From positions 1 to 64,000 of the forward strand of contig DAITAA010000010.1 of the NCBI GenBank assembly GCA_036824505.1: a DNA stretch of 64,000 nucleotides, written 5' to 3'. Under the pieces are notes generated by a model, which was given only the letters and a program-made list of their open reading frames with translations, did no database searches and was not told the DNA's origin. A program made the position numbers and the translations under genes. Positions 36,357-46,022 of the stretch are shown here, in pieces (positions within the stretch are counted from its first letter, which is position 1; every line of letters starts with the position of its first letter). This DNA is from SCUD01 sp036824505. GTDB taxonomy: Bacteria > Pseudomonadota > Gammaproteobacteria > Steroidobacterales > Steroidobacteraceae.

Positions 36357-37458
36357 ACCGGCAACCGACTCGGCGATCGCTCCGGTGGCCGAGTCGGGAC
36401 AGTTCAACATCAAGCCGATGCTGAAGCTGATGGCCGAGAAGAAGGCATCGGATCTCTTCTTCACGTCCAATGCCCCGGTCAAGATAAAAATCGAGGGGCT
36501 CATTTACCCGATCAACAAGCAGGTGTTGAGCGCCGAGACGGTGCGCAACATCGCCCATGGCCTGATGAGCGCCGAGCAGCTTGAGCATTTCCAGAACGAA
36601 CTCGAAATCGACTTCGCGATTTCGGAGCCCGGTGTCGGCCGGTTCCGTGCGGCCGTGTTTCATCAGCGCGGTTACCCGGCGCTGGTGCTGCGATACATCA
36701 GTGTGGATACGCCCAGGCTTGATCTGCTGGGGCTGCCGGACACGGTGCGCGAGCTTGCGATGCTGAAGCGCGGCCTGGTGCTGATGGTCGGCGCAACCGG
36801 CGCCGGCAAGTCCACGACGATCGCCGCGATGATCAATCACCGCAATGAAAACTGCGCAGACCACATCCTGACGATCGAGGACCCGATCGAGTTCCTGCAC
36901 CAGAACCGCAAGTCGATCGTCAATCAGCGCGAGGTCGGGCTCGACACCCGTACATTCCCGAGGGCGCTGCGCGCCGCGATGCGCGCCGCTCCTGACGTGA
37001 TCCTGATCGGCGAGATCCGTGACCGCGAGACGATGGAGGCTGCGATCACGCTGTCCGGCACCGGGCACCTGTGCATCGCGTCGCTGCATGCGAATAACTG
37101 CGCCGAGACCCTGGATCGCATCATCAACATGTTCCCGCGTGACCAGCACGCGCAGATCTTCCTCGACCTGTCGCAGTACCTGCGGGCCATTGTGTCGCAG
37201 CGTCTGGTTCGCGGCCGCAACAACAAACGTTGCGCGGCCGTTGAAGTGATGCTGAACACGCCGCACATCCAGGACCTGATCAAGAAAGGCGATGTCATCG
37301 GCGTCAAGGAGGCGATGTTCGCTTCCAATGAGCGCGGCATCCAGAACTACGACATGGCGCTGCTGCATCTTTACAAGGACGGGCGCATCGATATCGAGGA
37401 AGCGCTGAACAACGCGGACTCGCGCTCCAACCTCGAGACCCGCATCAACTTCGGGTAG
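36328..37458 (+). CDS. Third PilT/PilU-type ATPase in tandem
   Basis: A 376-residue PilT-family ATPase beginning inside the pilU 3' end (ATG 36328, 29-bp overlap). It has KKASDLFFTSNAPVKIK, Walker A GATGAGKST, TIEDPIEFLHQ, LIGEIRDRETME and TGHLCIASLHANNC. It is closer to PilU than to PilT in these stretches (RDRETME, HANN/HANS). An N-terminal tail of about 28 residues is low in homology. Three consecutive retraction-type ATPases are unusual. It could be a modulator of PilU or a duplicate with altered retraction behaviour. Confidence 0.9.
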   Translation: MSPTRASSTEPATDSAIAPVAESGQFNIKPMLKLMAEKKASDLFFTSNAPVKIKIEGLIYPINKQVLSAETVRNIAHGLMSAEQLEHFQNELEIDFAISEPGVGRFRAAVFHQRGYPALVLRYISVDTPRLDLLGLPDTVRELAMLKRGLVLMVGATGAGKSTTIAAMINHRNENCADHILTIEDPIEFLHQNRKSIVNQREVGLDTRTFPRALRAAMRAAPDVILIGEIRDRETMEAAITLSGTGHLCIASLHANNCAETLDRIINMFPRDQHAQIFLDLSQYLRAIVSQRLVRGRNNKRCAAVEVMLNTPHIQDLIKKGDVIGVKEAMFASNERGIQNYDMALLHLYKDGRIDIEEALNNADSRSNLETRINFG

Positions 37459-37506
37459 TCGCTGCGCGCCGCCGCGCGCCGGGTTCGTTCCGGCTTTCGG
37501 TCCTTG

Positions 37507-38393
37507 TTAAATCGTGAAAACGGTCGCCGCGTCGAAGACCGGGCCGTCGACACAGACGCGTTTCATCGCCGGGCCGTCGGGCGCCTGCACGAGCACGGTG
37601 CAGCCCGCGCAGCCGCCCACCGCGCAGGCCATGTTTTCCTCGAGCGACACCTGGCAGGGCAGATTGTGGCTTCGCGCGAGTGCTGCCGCAGCCTGCAGCA
37701 TCGGTTTCGGCCCGCAGGCAAACAACTCGACCTCGGTGCGCTGCGCGGGGGCGAGGCTCGCCAGCCAGATCTGCGCCAGGTCAGTTACATAGCCCGCGTG
37801 GCAGCCGGAGAATCCGGAGAGACTCGCAAGGCGATTGGGCACGCCACGATCCTCGAGCTCGGGGATGCAGGCGGTTGCTTCGCGCGACATGCCGGCGACG
37901 CTGATGGTCGCGGTGCCGGTACGAAACGGAAATGGCAGCTCCGAGCCCATCAGCAGCAGTGGCTGCCAGCCGCCGCGCGGCTGCGCGGCGAGCGTCTCGG
38001 CGAGGAAGACCAGCGGCGGGATGCCGACGCCGCCACCGATCATGAGCGTGCGAGGTCTGCTGCGATGTGCGGCGAATCCGCTGCCGATCGGACCGAGGCA
38101 GGAAAGCGCCTCGCCCGGCTTGCGCAGCGCCAGCTCGCGGAGTCCGCGGCCGACGATCTTGTAGAGCACCTCGATCCATCCCTCAGCCGCCGAGACGCGC
38201 ATGATGGACAGCGGCCGGCGCATCGGGAGGCCGGGGCCGCAGGTCAGGTGGATGAAGCTGCCGGGCGTCGCGGCGGCGGCGCACTTCGGTGCGTGGAGCC
38301 GCAAGACATACTGCGCGCCTTCAAACGCTTCATGAGTGACGACAGCCGCCTGTTCGAGGAAGATCGTGCCGCGGTGAGTCGTGGCTGCGCCGC

Positions 38394-38397
<4 letters not shown>
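37507..38397 (-). CDS. Dihydroorotate dehydrogenase electron transfer subunit-like protein (PyrK family)
   Basis: PyrK passes electrons from dihydroorotate dehydrogenase PyrDB to NAD+. The 296-residue protein has the FAD-binding RRPLSIMRVS motif, an NAD-binding segment (LMIGGGVGIPPLVFLAE) and FACGPKPMLQAAA. At the C-terminus CAVGGCAGCTVLV and VCVDGPVF provide the four cysteines of a 2Fe-2S cluster. The stop of pyrB overlaps its start by 4 bp, so the two are coupled. The PyrDB partner is not in the window; a different role as a flavin reductase is possible. Confidence 0.8.
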
Positions 38398-39361
<964 letters not shown>

Positions 39362-39365
<4 letters not shown>

Positions 39366-39817
39366 CGGGCCGGTTCGCCTGGCTGCGCCCTCAGCCATTG
39401 CAGCAGCAGGATGCGCGCGGCCTCGCGATCCACGTCGCCGCGCCGCACGCGGCGTGTCTTGCTGCCACTGCGACGTCGCTCGCGCAGATCATCTTCCGCC
39501 TCACGCGACGAAAGTCTTTCATCCACCCGGTGAACCTCGATCTGATACTGCTCGCCGAGTTGGTCGGCGAATCTGAGCGCAGCTGTCGTGAGCCTGGCGT
39601 CCTGGCCAGCCATATTATAGGGAACGCCGACCACGATCGCCGCGGGACGCCAGTCGGCGACACAGCGGCTGATCGCGCGCCAGTCGGGCTCGCCATCAAA
39701 GGCATCGATGGTCGCGAGTGCCTCGGCGGTTCCGGTCAGCGTGTTGCCGACCGCGACGCCGATGCGCCGTAGTCCGTAGTCGAAAGAGAGCACCGTGCGC
39801 GTGGCCGGCGCGGGCAT
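39362..39817 (-). CDS. ruvX: Holliday junction resolvase-like RuvX (YqgF)
   Basis: YqgF/RuvX family RNase H-fold protein of 151 residues with roles proposed in 16S rRNA processing and recombination. It has SFDYGLRRIGVAVGN at the N-terminus with the conserved acidic Asp, VVGVPYNMAGQ and VHRVDERLSSREAEDDLR. The RRRSGSKTRRVRRGDVDREAA segment is basic. It is 3 bp after yqgE and overlaps pyrB. Confidence 0.94.
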
Positions 39818-39820
39818 CCG

Positions 39821-40387
39821 TCAGGCGCGCCCCGCCTGGAGGCTTATGCGGGACAAATCGATGCCCAGCAACCGTGCGGCCGCGTGCCAGCGCTGCTCGA
39901 ATGGCAGGTCGAAAATCAGCGATTCGTCGCAGGGCACCGTCAGCCAGGCGTTTTGCAGCACCTCATCCTCGAGCTGGCCCGCGTCCCAACCCGCGTAACC
40001 AAGCGCGACCACGGCCTGAGCCGGACCCTCGCCACGCGCCATGGCGGCCAGCACGTCACGTGAGGTCGTCACATGCAGCGTATCGGAAATTGTCAGCGTC
40101 GAATCCCAGCTGTGCGGGCCGGGGCGATGCAGCACGAAGCCGCGGTCATTCTGGACCGGCCCGCCACGCAGCACCGGCATGTCACGCAGGCGCGCATCAT
40201 CGCTTGTCAGCGAGAGTTGCTCCAGGACTTCGGACATCTTCATCTCGAGCGGTCGATTGATCATGATGCCGAGCGCACCCTGATCGGTGTGCTCGCAGAC
40301 CAGCGTGACGCTCTGTGAGAAATTGGGGTCCGCGAGCGAGGGCATCGCGACCAGCAGCTGATTGTTCAGGTAGGCGCCACTTGCCAT
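39821..40387 (-). CDS. yqgE: UPF0301 family protein YqgE
   Basis: Conserved protein of 188 residues. Motifs: LNNQLLVAMPSLADPNFSQS, HTDQGALGIMINRP, PVLRGGPVQNDRGFVLH and GYAGWDAGQLEDEVLQNAWL. Function unclear; it is consistently found next to ruvX. Start ATG 40387; a longer frame to 40510 is not homologous. Confidence 0.94.
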   Translation of the reverse strand: MASGAYLNNQLLVAMPSLADPNFSQSVTLVCEHTDQGALGIMINRPLEMKMSEVLEQLSLTSDDARLRDMPVLRGGPVQNDRGFVLHRPGPHSWDSTLTISDTLHVTTSRDVLAAMARGEGPAQAVVALGYAGWDAGQLEDEVLQNAWLTVPCDESLIFDLPFEQRWHAAARLLGIDLSRISLQAGRA

Positions 40388-40452
40388 GGCTTGTAGTATC
40401 GGTCGCTGCTTGGCGGCGGTCAAAGACTGCGTGCGGGCTGACTTAATGCGGA

Positions 40453-41346
40453 TCAGCGTGCCGGCACCTCGACCGCTGAGCCAGCCAGGCGGCCGCCGAC
40501 GAATTGCCATTCGTACGCGAAGCGCAGCATGTCATGGCGGGCGGCCAATTCAGCCGGAAACGCCTCAAATGGCGTCGCAAGCTTCAGAATCGCGATCGCG
40601 GCATTGTCGAGTTCGGGATGACCGCTGGTGCGCCGTACCCGCGCGCTGACGAGACCGCCATTCGCGGCCAGCACCACCTCGATCACCGGATTGCCGCTCA
40701 TGGAGCGGCGGCGCGCCTCGTTCGGGAAGTTCACGGTGCCCACCTGCTCGATGCGGCGCTTCCAGGAATCGAGATATACGGCGACATCCGAGGCCCGTGT
40801 GCTCGGGGTGACCAGCAGTTCGCGCCGCCGGTCACCCTTGAGTTCGAGTTCGGAGTCATCGTCGACGCCGGCCAGGGGCGACTGGCTGCCGGCCAGCACC
40901 ATCCGTGGCAATGAGGGCAATGACACCGCCGCAACTCTGGCATCCCCAATGAGTCGCGACCCGCGGTCTGCGCCGGTCAGGATGCTGGCCTCGCCTCCCG
41001 CAGGACCGGCGGGTGCCTGCAGGTCGGCGCGGCCTTCGACGTCGCCCGGCGACGCTTCGTCCGCGCCCGCGGTGCCTGGTTGGCGCGTCGTGTCTGCCTC
41101 ATTGCCACTGCCTTGCTGGGTGCGTTGCGACAGGTAGGTGGCCCGCTCGTTGACCGGCGCCTCTGGCAGCGTTTCCGCGACCAGCATCACGTCGAGGGTC
41201 GGAACCAGCGAGTCATCGCGCTTTGGCTGCGTGAAGGTGATGCCGAGGATCACGATCAGGTGAAAGAGCCCGACCAGGAACAGCGTGACGAGCAGCCGGT
41301 CGTCCGGTGTCGCGCGTGCCGCTTGTGCATCGGCGAAATCGCTCAA
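40453..41346 (-). CDS. TonB family energy transducer
   Basis: 297 residues. A transmembrane segment near 19-41 (LLVTLFLVGLFHLIVILGIT) anchors it in the inner membrane. A long linker follows. The C-terminal TonB domain (about 205-290) contains VNFPNEARRRSMSGNPVIEV and VSARVRRTSGHPELDNAAI. It is immediately downstream of gshB with a 4-bp overlap (ATGA). In P. aeruginosa the gene in this slot is TonB3, needed for twitching motility and pilus assembly, so a link to the pil genes either side is likely. Confidence 0.88.
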   Translation of the reverse strand: MSDFADAQAARATPDDRLLVTLFLVGLFHLIVILGITFTQPKRDDSLVPTLDVMLVAETLPEAPVNERATYLSQRTQQGSGNEADTTRQPGTAGADEASPGDVEGRADLQAPAGPAGGEASILTGADRGSRLIGDARVAAVSLPSLPRMVLAGSQSPLAGVDDDSELELKGDRRRELLVTPSTRASDVAVYLDSWKRRIEQVGTVNFPNEARRRSMSGNPVIEVVLAANGGLVSARVRRTSGHPELDNAAIAILKLATPFEAFPAELAARHDMLRFAYEWQFVGGRLAGSAVEVPAR

Positions 41347-42305
41347 GCGCGAGCAATCCTGGCAAGCAAGGCGTCAATCAGGCTGCCCGCGATGTCATGG
41401 CCATGCTGGGCCTCCAGTTCGCGGATACCGGTCGGGCTTGTGACATTGATCTCGGTCACGAAGCCGCCAATGACGTCGAGACCCACGAACAGCATGCCGC
41501 GGTCGCGCAGGACCGGACCGATGCGCGAACACAGCCAGCGGTCGCGGTCGTTCAACGGCCGGCCGATGCCCTTGGCGCCGGCCGCGAGGTTGCCGCGATG
41601 ATCGGACGGGCCGGGCATGCGCGCGAGGGCGTGCGGCACCGGCTCGCCGTCGACCAGCAGGATGCGCGCATCGCCGGTCTCGGCGATCTCCGGCAGGTAG
41701 CGCTGGACCATTGCGTAGTGCGTGCCGTATTCCGTCAGCGTTTCGAACACGACTCTTGCGTTCTTGTCGCCGGCAGCCAGCGTAAAGATCGAACGGCCCC
41801 CCATGCTGTGCAGCGGCTTGCAGACAATACGGCCGTGCTCGGCAAGGAAAGCCTGCATGCCGTCCATGTCGCGGGTGATCAGCGTCGGTGCGCAGCAGTC
41901 TGGAAACCAGGCCGTATAGACCTTCTCATTCATGTCGCGCAGGCCCTGCGGGCGGTTCACCACCAGCACACCCTCGACCTCGGCGCGCTCCAGCAGGTAG
42001 GTCGTGTAGATGTATTCCAGATCGAATGGCGGATCTTTGCGCATCAGCACGGCATCGATTCCGGACAATGGTCGAACCACCGGCTCTCCCGTGCGGTACC
42101 ATTCCTTGCCATCCCCGACGACTTCCAGTGGCCGCAGCCGGGCGATAGCGTGCCCGTCGCGTACCCAGAGATCTGCTTGTCCGAAGCACCAGGTTGCGCA
42201 GCCGCGGCGGGCGGCAGCAGTGAGCATGGCGATCGTCGAATCCTTCGCCGGGTTGATGGTTTCGAGCGGGTCCATCAGCACGGCAAGGCTCTGGCGGTCT
42301 CGCAT
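41343..42305 (-). CDS. gshB: Glutathione synthetase GshB
   Basis: Joins gamma-glutamylcysteine and glycine with ATP. The 320-residue protein shows LAVLMDPLETINPAKDST, RKDPPFDLEYIYTTYLLE, CKPLHSMGGRSIF (ATP-grasp), VQRYLPEI and the C-terminal GLDVIGGFVTEINVTSPTG. Length is normal. A 21-residue upstream ORF overlaps its start codon. It diverges from pilG as in Pseudomonas. Confidence 0.96.
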   Translation of the reverse strand: MRDRQSLAVLMDPLETINPAKDSTIAMLTAAARRGCATWCFGQADLWVRDGHAIARLRPLEVVGDGKEWYRTGEPVVRPLSGIDAVLMRKDPPFDLEYIYTTYLLERAEVEGVLVVNRPQGLRDMNEKVYTAWFPDCCAPTLITRDMDGMQAFLAEHGRIVCKPLHSMGGRSIFTLAAGDKNARVVFETLTEYGTHYAMVQRYLPEIAETGDARILLVDGEPVPHALARMPGPSDHRGNLAAGAKGIGRPLNDRDRWLCSRIGPVLRDRGMLFVGLDVIGGFVTEINVTSPTGIRELEAQHGHDIAGSLIDALLARIARA

Positions 42306-42370
42306 CAGGACGGCTCCGGCCGATTGACGGGAATGTGACGCGGATACTGCACGTTAGGGGGCGTTGTCAT
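42305..42370 (-). CDS. 21-residue upstream ORF overlapping the gshB start
   Basis: A frame from ATG 42370 to a TGA that overlaps the gshB ATG (TGATG), reading MTTPPNVQYPRHIPVNRPEP then S. It has no recognised homolog. Overlapping start and stop is compatible with translational coupling. Low confidence because it is very short. Confidence 0.3.
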   Translation of the reverse strand: MTTPPNVQYPRHIPVNRPEPS

Positions 42371-42536
42371 AGTACACCTGTCCATCGTCCCGACTGCCTG
42401 ACCGGACCGGGTTCCGCCGTGGCAGGGGGTGGACCGATATGTTAAAAGGAGGCCGCTCCGGCGTCGAAACCGTGGGCGACTCCAGGCGAGCATAACTAGC
42501 GCCCGGCCGGAGCAGCGCCGGGGCCGGAGGTACCCG

Positions 42537-42965
42537 ATGGAAAGTGCAGCGGCCGTCAGTGACGGGCATCGCCTTAGCGGGCTGAAGGTGCTGGTCATCG
42601 ACGACAGCAAGACAATACGCCGGACGGCGGAAACGCTGCTGGCCAAGGAGGGCTGCGAGGTGTTCACGGCGGTGGACGGCTTCGACGCGCTGTCGAAGAT
42701 TGCCGACCACCAGCCCGACATCGTGTTCGTGGACATCATGATGCCGCGCCTGGACGGCTACCAGACCTGCTCGCTGATCAAGCACAACAAGGTGTTCCGC
42801 GCGATCCCGGTCATCATGCTGTCCAGCAAGGACGGGCTGTTCGACCGTGCGCGTGGCAGGATTGTCGGTTCGGAACATTACCTGACGAAGCCTTTTACCC
42901 GTGACGAGCTTCTGTCCGCAATCGAACGGCATGTCAACCGTGGCGATGGCGGAGAGACGGAATAG
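42537..42965 (+). CDS. pilG: Twitching motility response regulator PilG
   Basis: Single-domain CheY-like receiver of the Pil-Chp system, 142 residues. The phosphoacceptor Asp is in IVFVDIMMPRLDG, with the acid pair VIDDSKT and the conserved Lys in LTKPFT. PilG promotes pilus extension and cAMP synthesis in Pseudomonas. Start ATG 42537 has a GGAGG 7 bp upstream. It opens the pilGHIJ-chpA-chpC cluster. Confidence 0.95.
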   Translation: MESAAAVSDGHRLSGLKVLVIDDSKTIRRTAETLLAKEGCEVFTAVDGFDALSKIADHQPDIVFVDIMMPRLDGYQTCSLIKHNKVFRAIPVIMLSSKDGLFDRARGRIVGSEHYLTKPFTRDELLSAIERHVNRGDGGETE

Positions 42966-42970
42966 AAATC

Positions 42971-43339
42971 ATGGCGCTGATCCTCATCATCGATGACTCG
43001 CCGACCGAGGTGTTCCAGATGCGGCGCATGCTCGAGAGTCATGGCTTCGAGACCGAATCGGCCGCAGACGGCGCGGAGGGGATCCGCAAGGCGCGCGAGA
43101 TGCGCCCCGACCTGATACTCATGGACATCGTCATGCCGGGCGTCGACGGATTCAGGGCGACCCGCACATTGGCGAACGACCCCGCAACCCGCGCTATTCC
43201 GGTCATCATGGTGTCGAGCAAGAGTCAGGAATCCGACCGCTATTGGGGCATGCGCCAGGGCGCAGTGGATTTCCTCGTCAAGCCGGTGACACCAGCGCAG
43301 CTGGTGGAGAAAGCGCAGGCTGCGCTCTTGACAGGCTGA
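42971..43339 (+). CDS. pilH: Twitching motility response regulator PilH
   Basis: Second single-domain receiver, 122 residues, with ILIIDDSPTEVFQMRRML, the phosphoacceptor in LILMDIVMPGVDGF and DFLVKPVTP. PilH is thought to act in the retraction branch, with PilT/PilU. It starts 5 bp after pilG, and pilI follows 4 bp later. Confidence 0.95.
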   Translation: MALILIIDDSPTEVFQMRRMLESHGFETESAADGAEGIRKAREMRPDLILMDIVMPGVDGFRATRTLANDPATRAIPVIMVSSKSQESDRYWGMRQGAVDFLVKPVTPAQLVEKAQAALLTG

Positions 43340-43343
43340 GCGG

Positions 43344-43904
43344 ATGCAGCATGAGCCGACCCTGAGGGCACTGCGCGATCAGCCATTCGAGCTGCTGCTG
43401 GCGTTGGAGCAACGGGCGCGCGAGGTGGCAGCCGGCGCGCGCGATGGTGCGGCAGGCCAGGAATGGATCGGTGTGGCATTTCGGATGGGCGGGGAGACAT
43501 TTCTCGTGGCACGCGATGAGGCACGCGAAGTCATGGGTGTGCCGGCGCCGGTCACGCGGGTCCCCGGGGCGCGGCCATGGATACGGGGTCTTGCGAATGT
43601 GCGTGGCCAGTTGCTGCCCTTGATCGACCTGAAACAGTATTTTGGCAGTGGAGAATCGGTGAGCGGACGCAATACCCGCGTGATCGTCGTGAACCACCGC
43701 GAAGTGCCGGCCGGCCTCATCGTCGACGAGGTGCTCGGATTCCGGCGCTTCGCCGATCGCGAGTTCAATCCCGAAGCGCCGCCGACGCTCATTCGCTGCG
43801 AACATTATCTGGCCGGTTCGTTCCGCCGTGGAAGCGAAGCCTGGCCCGTTCTGAGCCTGCGGACGCTGGTCGAAAGCCCGGCATTCCTGCACGGCTCTTC
43901 GTGA
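43344..43904 (+). CDS. pilI: CheW-like adaptor PilI
   Basis: Couples the receptor PilJ to the histidine kinase ChpA. The 186-residue protein has a CheW domain with VAFRMGGETFLVARDEAREV, RVPGARPWIRGLANVRGQLLP and LPLIDLKQYF. It is in the same operon as pilGHJ. Confidence 0.93.
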   Translation: MQHEPTLRALRDQPFELLLALEQRAREVAAGARDGAAGQEWIGVAFRMGGETFLVARDEAREVMGVPAPVTRVPGARPWIRGLANVRGQLLPLIDLKQYFGSGESVSGRNTRVIVVNHREVPAGLIVDEVLGFRRFADREFNPEAPPTLIRCEHYLAGSFRRGSEAWPVLSLRTLVESPAFLHGSS

Positions 43905-43931
43905 GCAGTGACATGGTGAAGGACAGGATGC

Positions 43932-46016
43932 ATGGCCAACATGCCTGACAGGCAACAGGCGTCGAAATGGATGCCGGTGATGCTGTGGGGTGGCCTGCTG
44001 CTGTCGTTGATGGCGGCGGCGTTCCTGCTGCTGTCGGGCCGCGCTCACGAGCAGGACCGGAACTACCGCTCCCATCTGGCGGAACTCACAGTGCTGGCGG
44101 GGGCCTTGCAGACGCAGGCGGCGGCGGCCGGCCGCGGCGACGATGCGGCATTCGAGAAACTGGCGCAGTCGCGCGCGCGGCTTGAGAAGCTGCTCGCCGA
44201 CATCGAGCAGGGCCGCGCGGCATTCGCGGCACTTTCGAGCCCGAGTGCGAAGCGGCTCGGCGGAGAACAGGGCTGGAATGCCGTGCTGGAGGACTCGAAA
44301 CAGGTTCTGGCCGGCCGCGACGCGGCCCGTGAACTGAAGACCTGGTCCGAGGAATCGCGCACTGCCCTTGGGCGCGTGCTGGCAGCCACCGGCAATGCCG
44401 TTTCCGCGCCGGGTGGCGCGGTCGCATTGCGTGCATTGCCGCGCTTTGAATCGGTCGCCCAGCGTGCCGGTGACGACCTGCAGCAGCTCGCTGATGTCTC
44501 GGGAGACTCGGTCGCGATCGCGCGGCGCATCACCGAGAATACGGCCCTGCTCAGCCAGTTCCTCGCGGGACTGGCCGGTCTTGACCAGACCGCCGGCGTG
44601 CCCGCGCTTTCGGGCGAAGCTGCGACCCGCCTGGCGGATGCGCGCGATGCCTTTGCGGCCTATGAGAAACAGCTGCAGGGCGCGCTCGAACGCGCCGGAA
44701 CGCTGGCGGCGGCACAGCGCGCGAGCGGAGCGCTTTCGACCGCCTCCGACAAGCTGTCGAAGTCGCTGGAGCAGCAGTCGATGGCCGACGCTGACACCGG
44801 TCCCTTCGCCGGGCCCTATCCGGCGCTGGTCGCAGTGTTGCTCGCGGCGCTGATGCTGGCCGGAGCGCTGGTCGCCTGGGTCTCGGCGGCAGGCGTGCGC
44901 CGCGTGGCAGACCAGGAGGCGGAGCGCAACCGGCGCAATCAGGACGCCATTCTTCGCCTGCTCGATGAAATGTCGAGCCTTGCGGATGGCGACCTGACGG
45001 TGCAGGCAACAGTGACCGACGACATCACGGGCGCGATTGCGGACTCGATCAACTACGCGATCGAGGCGCTGCGCGAGCTGGTGGCGACTATCAACGACAC
45101 GGCAATGCAGCTCGACTCGGCGGCGCGCCAGACACAGGCGGCGGCCGGGCATCTCGCCAAGGCAAGCGTTGCGCAGTCGCGCCAGGTGGCCGCGGCGACC
45201 GACGCGGTGAGCGCCATGGCGACGTCAATCGAAGAAGTATCCGGTAACGCGGAACGCTCCGCCGATGTGGCGCGTCATGCGGTGGATGTCGCGCACAAGG
45301 GCGGCGATGCGGTGCGGCGCACGATCGACGGCATGAATACGATCCGCGAGAACATCCAGGACACCTCCAAGCGCATCAAGCGCCTCGGCGAGAGCTCGCA
45401 GGAGATCGGCAACATCGTCGAGTTGATCAACGACATCGCGGAGCAGACCAATATCCTGGCGCTGAACGCGTCCATTCAGGCATCGATGGCCGGTGAATCG
45501 GGTCGTGGCTTCGCGGTGGTCGCCGACGAGGTTCAGCGGCTCGCCGAGCGCGCCGGGCACGCGACCCGCCAGATCGAAGTGCTGGTTCGCACGATCCAGA
45601 CCGATACCAATGAAGCCGTGGTATCGATGGAGCGCACGACCACCGACGTCGTTGGCGGCGCGTTGCTCGCGGAAAATGCGGGCGCAGCCCTCGGCGAGAT
45701 CGAGGATGTCTCCAAGCAGATTGCCCAGCTGGTGCAAAACATATCCGCCAGCGCGCGTCAGCAGGCCGCAACCTCGTCGCACATCTCGCGCACCATGCAG
45801 GTGCTGCGCGAGATCAGCCAGCAGACCGCGGACAATACGAGTGCGACGTCGAATGCCATCGGGCGGCTTGCCGAGCTGTCGGCGCAACTTCGCAAGTCGG
45901 CGGCGGGCTTCCGTTTGCCGCAGGAACTTCCCGCGGCAGCACGACGTGCTGCCGCGCCGGCGCCGGTCAATCCGGACGACGCGCAATCGAGGCGCATCGC
46001 CAGCGCGGGAGGCTGA
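43932..46016 (+). CDS. pilJ: Methyl-accepting chemotaxis protein PilJ
   Basis: Chemoreceptor of the twitching pathway, 694 residues. A transmembrane helix is near 14-35 and a second near 294-320, flanking a PilJ-type periplasmic domain with several coiled stretches. A HAMP-like segment follows. The signalling hairpin is LINDIAEQTNILALNASIQA (about 497-516) followed by ASMAGESGRGFAVVADEVQR, typical of PilJ. No pilK methyltransferase gene follows; chpA begins 6 bp after the stop. Confidence 0.95.
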   Translation: MANMPDRQQASKWMPVMLWGGLLLSLMAAAFLLLSGRAHEQDRNYRSHLAELTVLAGALQTQAAAAGRGDDAAFEKLAQSRARLEKLLADIEQGRAAFAALSSPSAKRLGGEQGWNAVLEDSKQVLAGRDAARELKTWSEESRTALGRVLAATGNAVSAPGGAVALRALPRFESVAQRAGDDLQQLADVSGDSVAIARRITENTALLSQFLAGLAGLDQTAGVPALSGEAATRLADARDAFAAYEKQLQGALERAGTLAAAQRASGALSTASDKLSKSLEQQSMADADTGPFAGPYPALVAVLLAALMLAGALVAWVSAAGVRRVADQEAERNRRNQDAILRLLDEMSSLADGDLTVQATVTDDITGAIADSINYAIEALRELVATINDTAMQLDSAARQTQAAAGHLAKASVAQSRQVAAATDAVSAMATSIEEVSGNAERSADVARHAVDVAHKGGDAVRRTIDGMNTIRENIQDTSKRIKRLGESSQEIGNIVELINDIAEQTNILALNASIQASMAGESGRGFAVVADEVQRLAERAGHATRQIEVLVRTIQTDTNEAVVSMERTTTDVVGGALLAENAGAALGEIEDVSKQIAQLVQNISASARQQAATSSHISRTMQVLREISQQTADNTSATSNAIGRLAELSAQLRKSAAGFRLPQELPAAARRAAAPAPVNPDDAQSRRIASAGG

Positions 46017-46022
46017 GCAGGC

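Noticed and set aside
34704..36503. Minus-strand ORF of 599 codons over pilT and pilU
   Set aside because: Antisense to two well-conserved ATPase genes. No homology signal of its own.
42415..42455. Sigma-54-like GG...GC spacing before pilG (TGGCAGGGGGTGGAC)
   Set aside because: The -12 GC element is missing, so it does not meet the TGGCAC-N5-TTGC pattern.
43278..45152. Minus-strand ORF of 624 codons over pilI and pilJ
   Set aside because: Antisense shadow of conserved pil genes.
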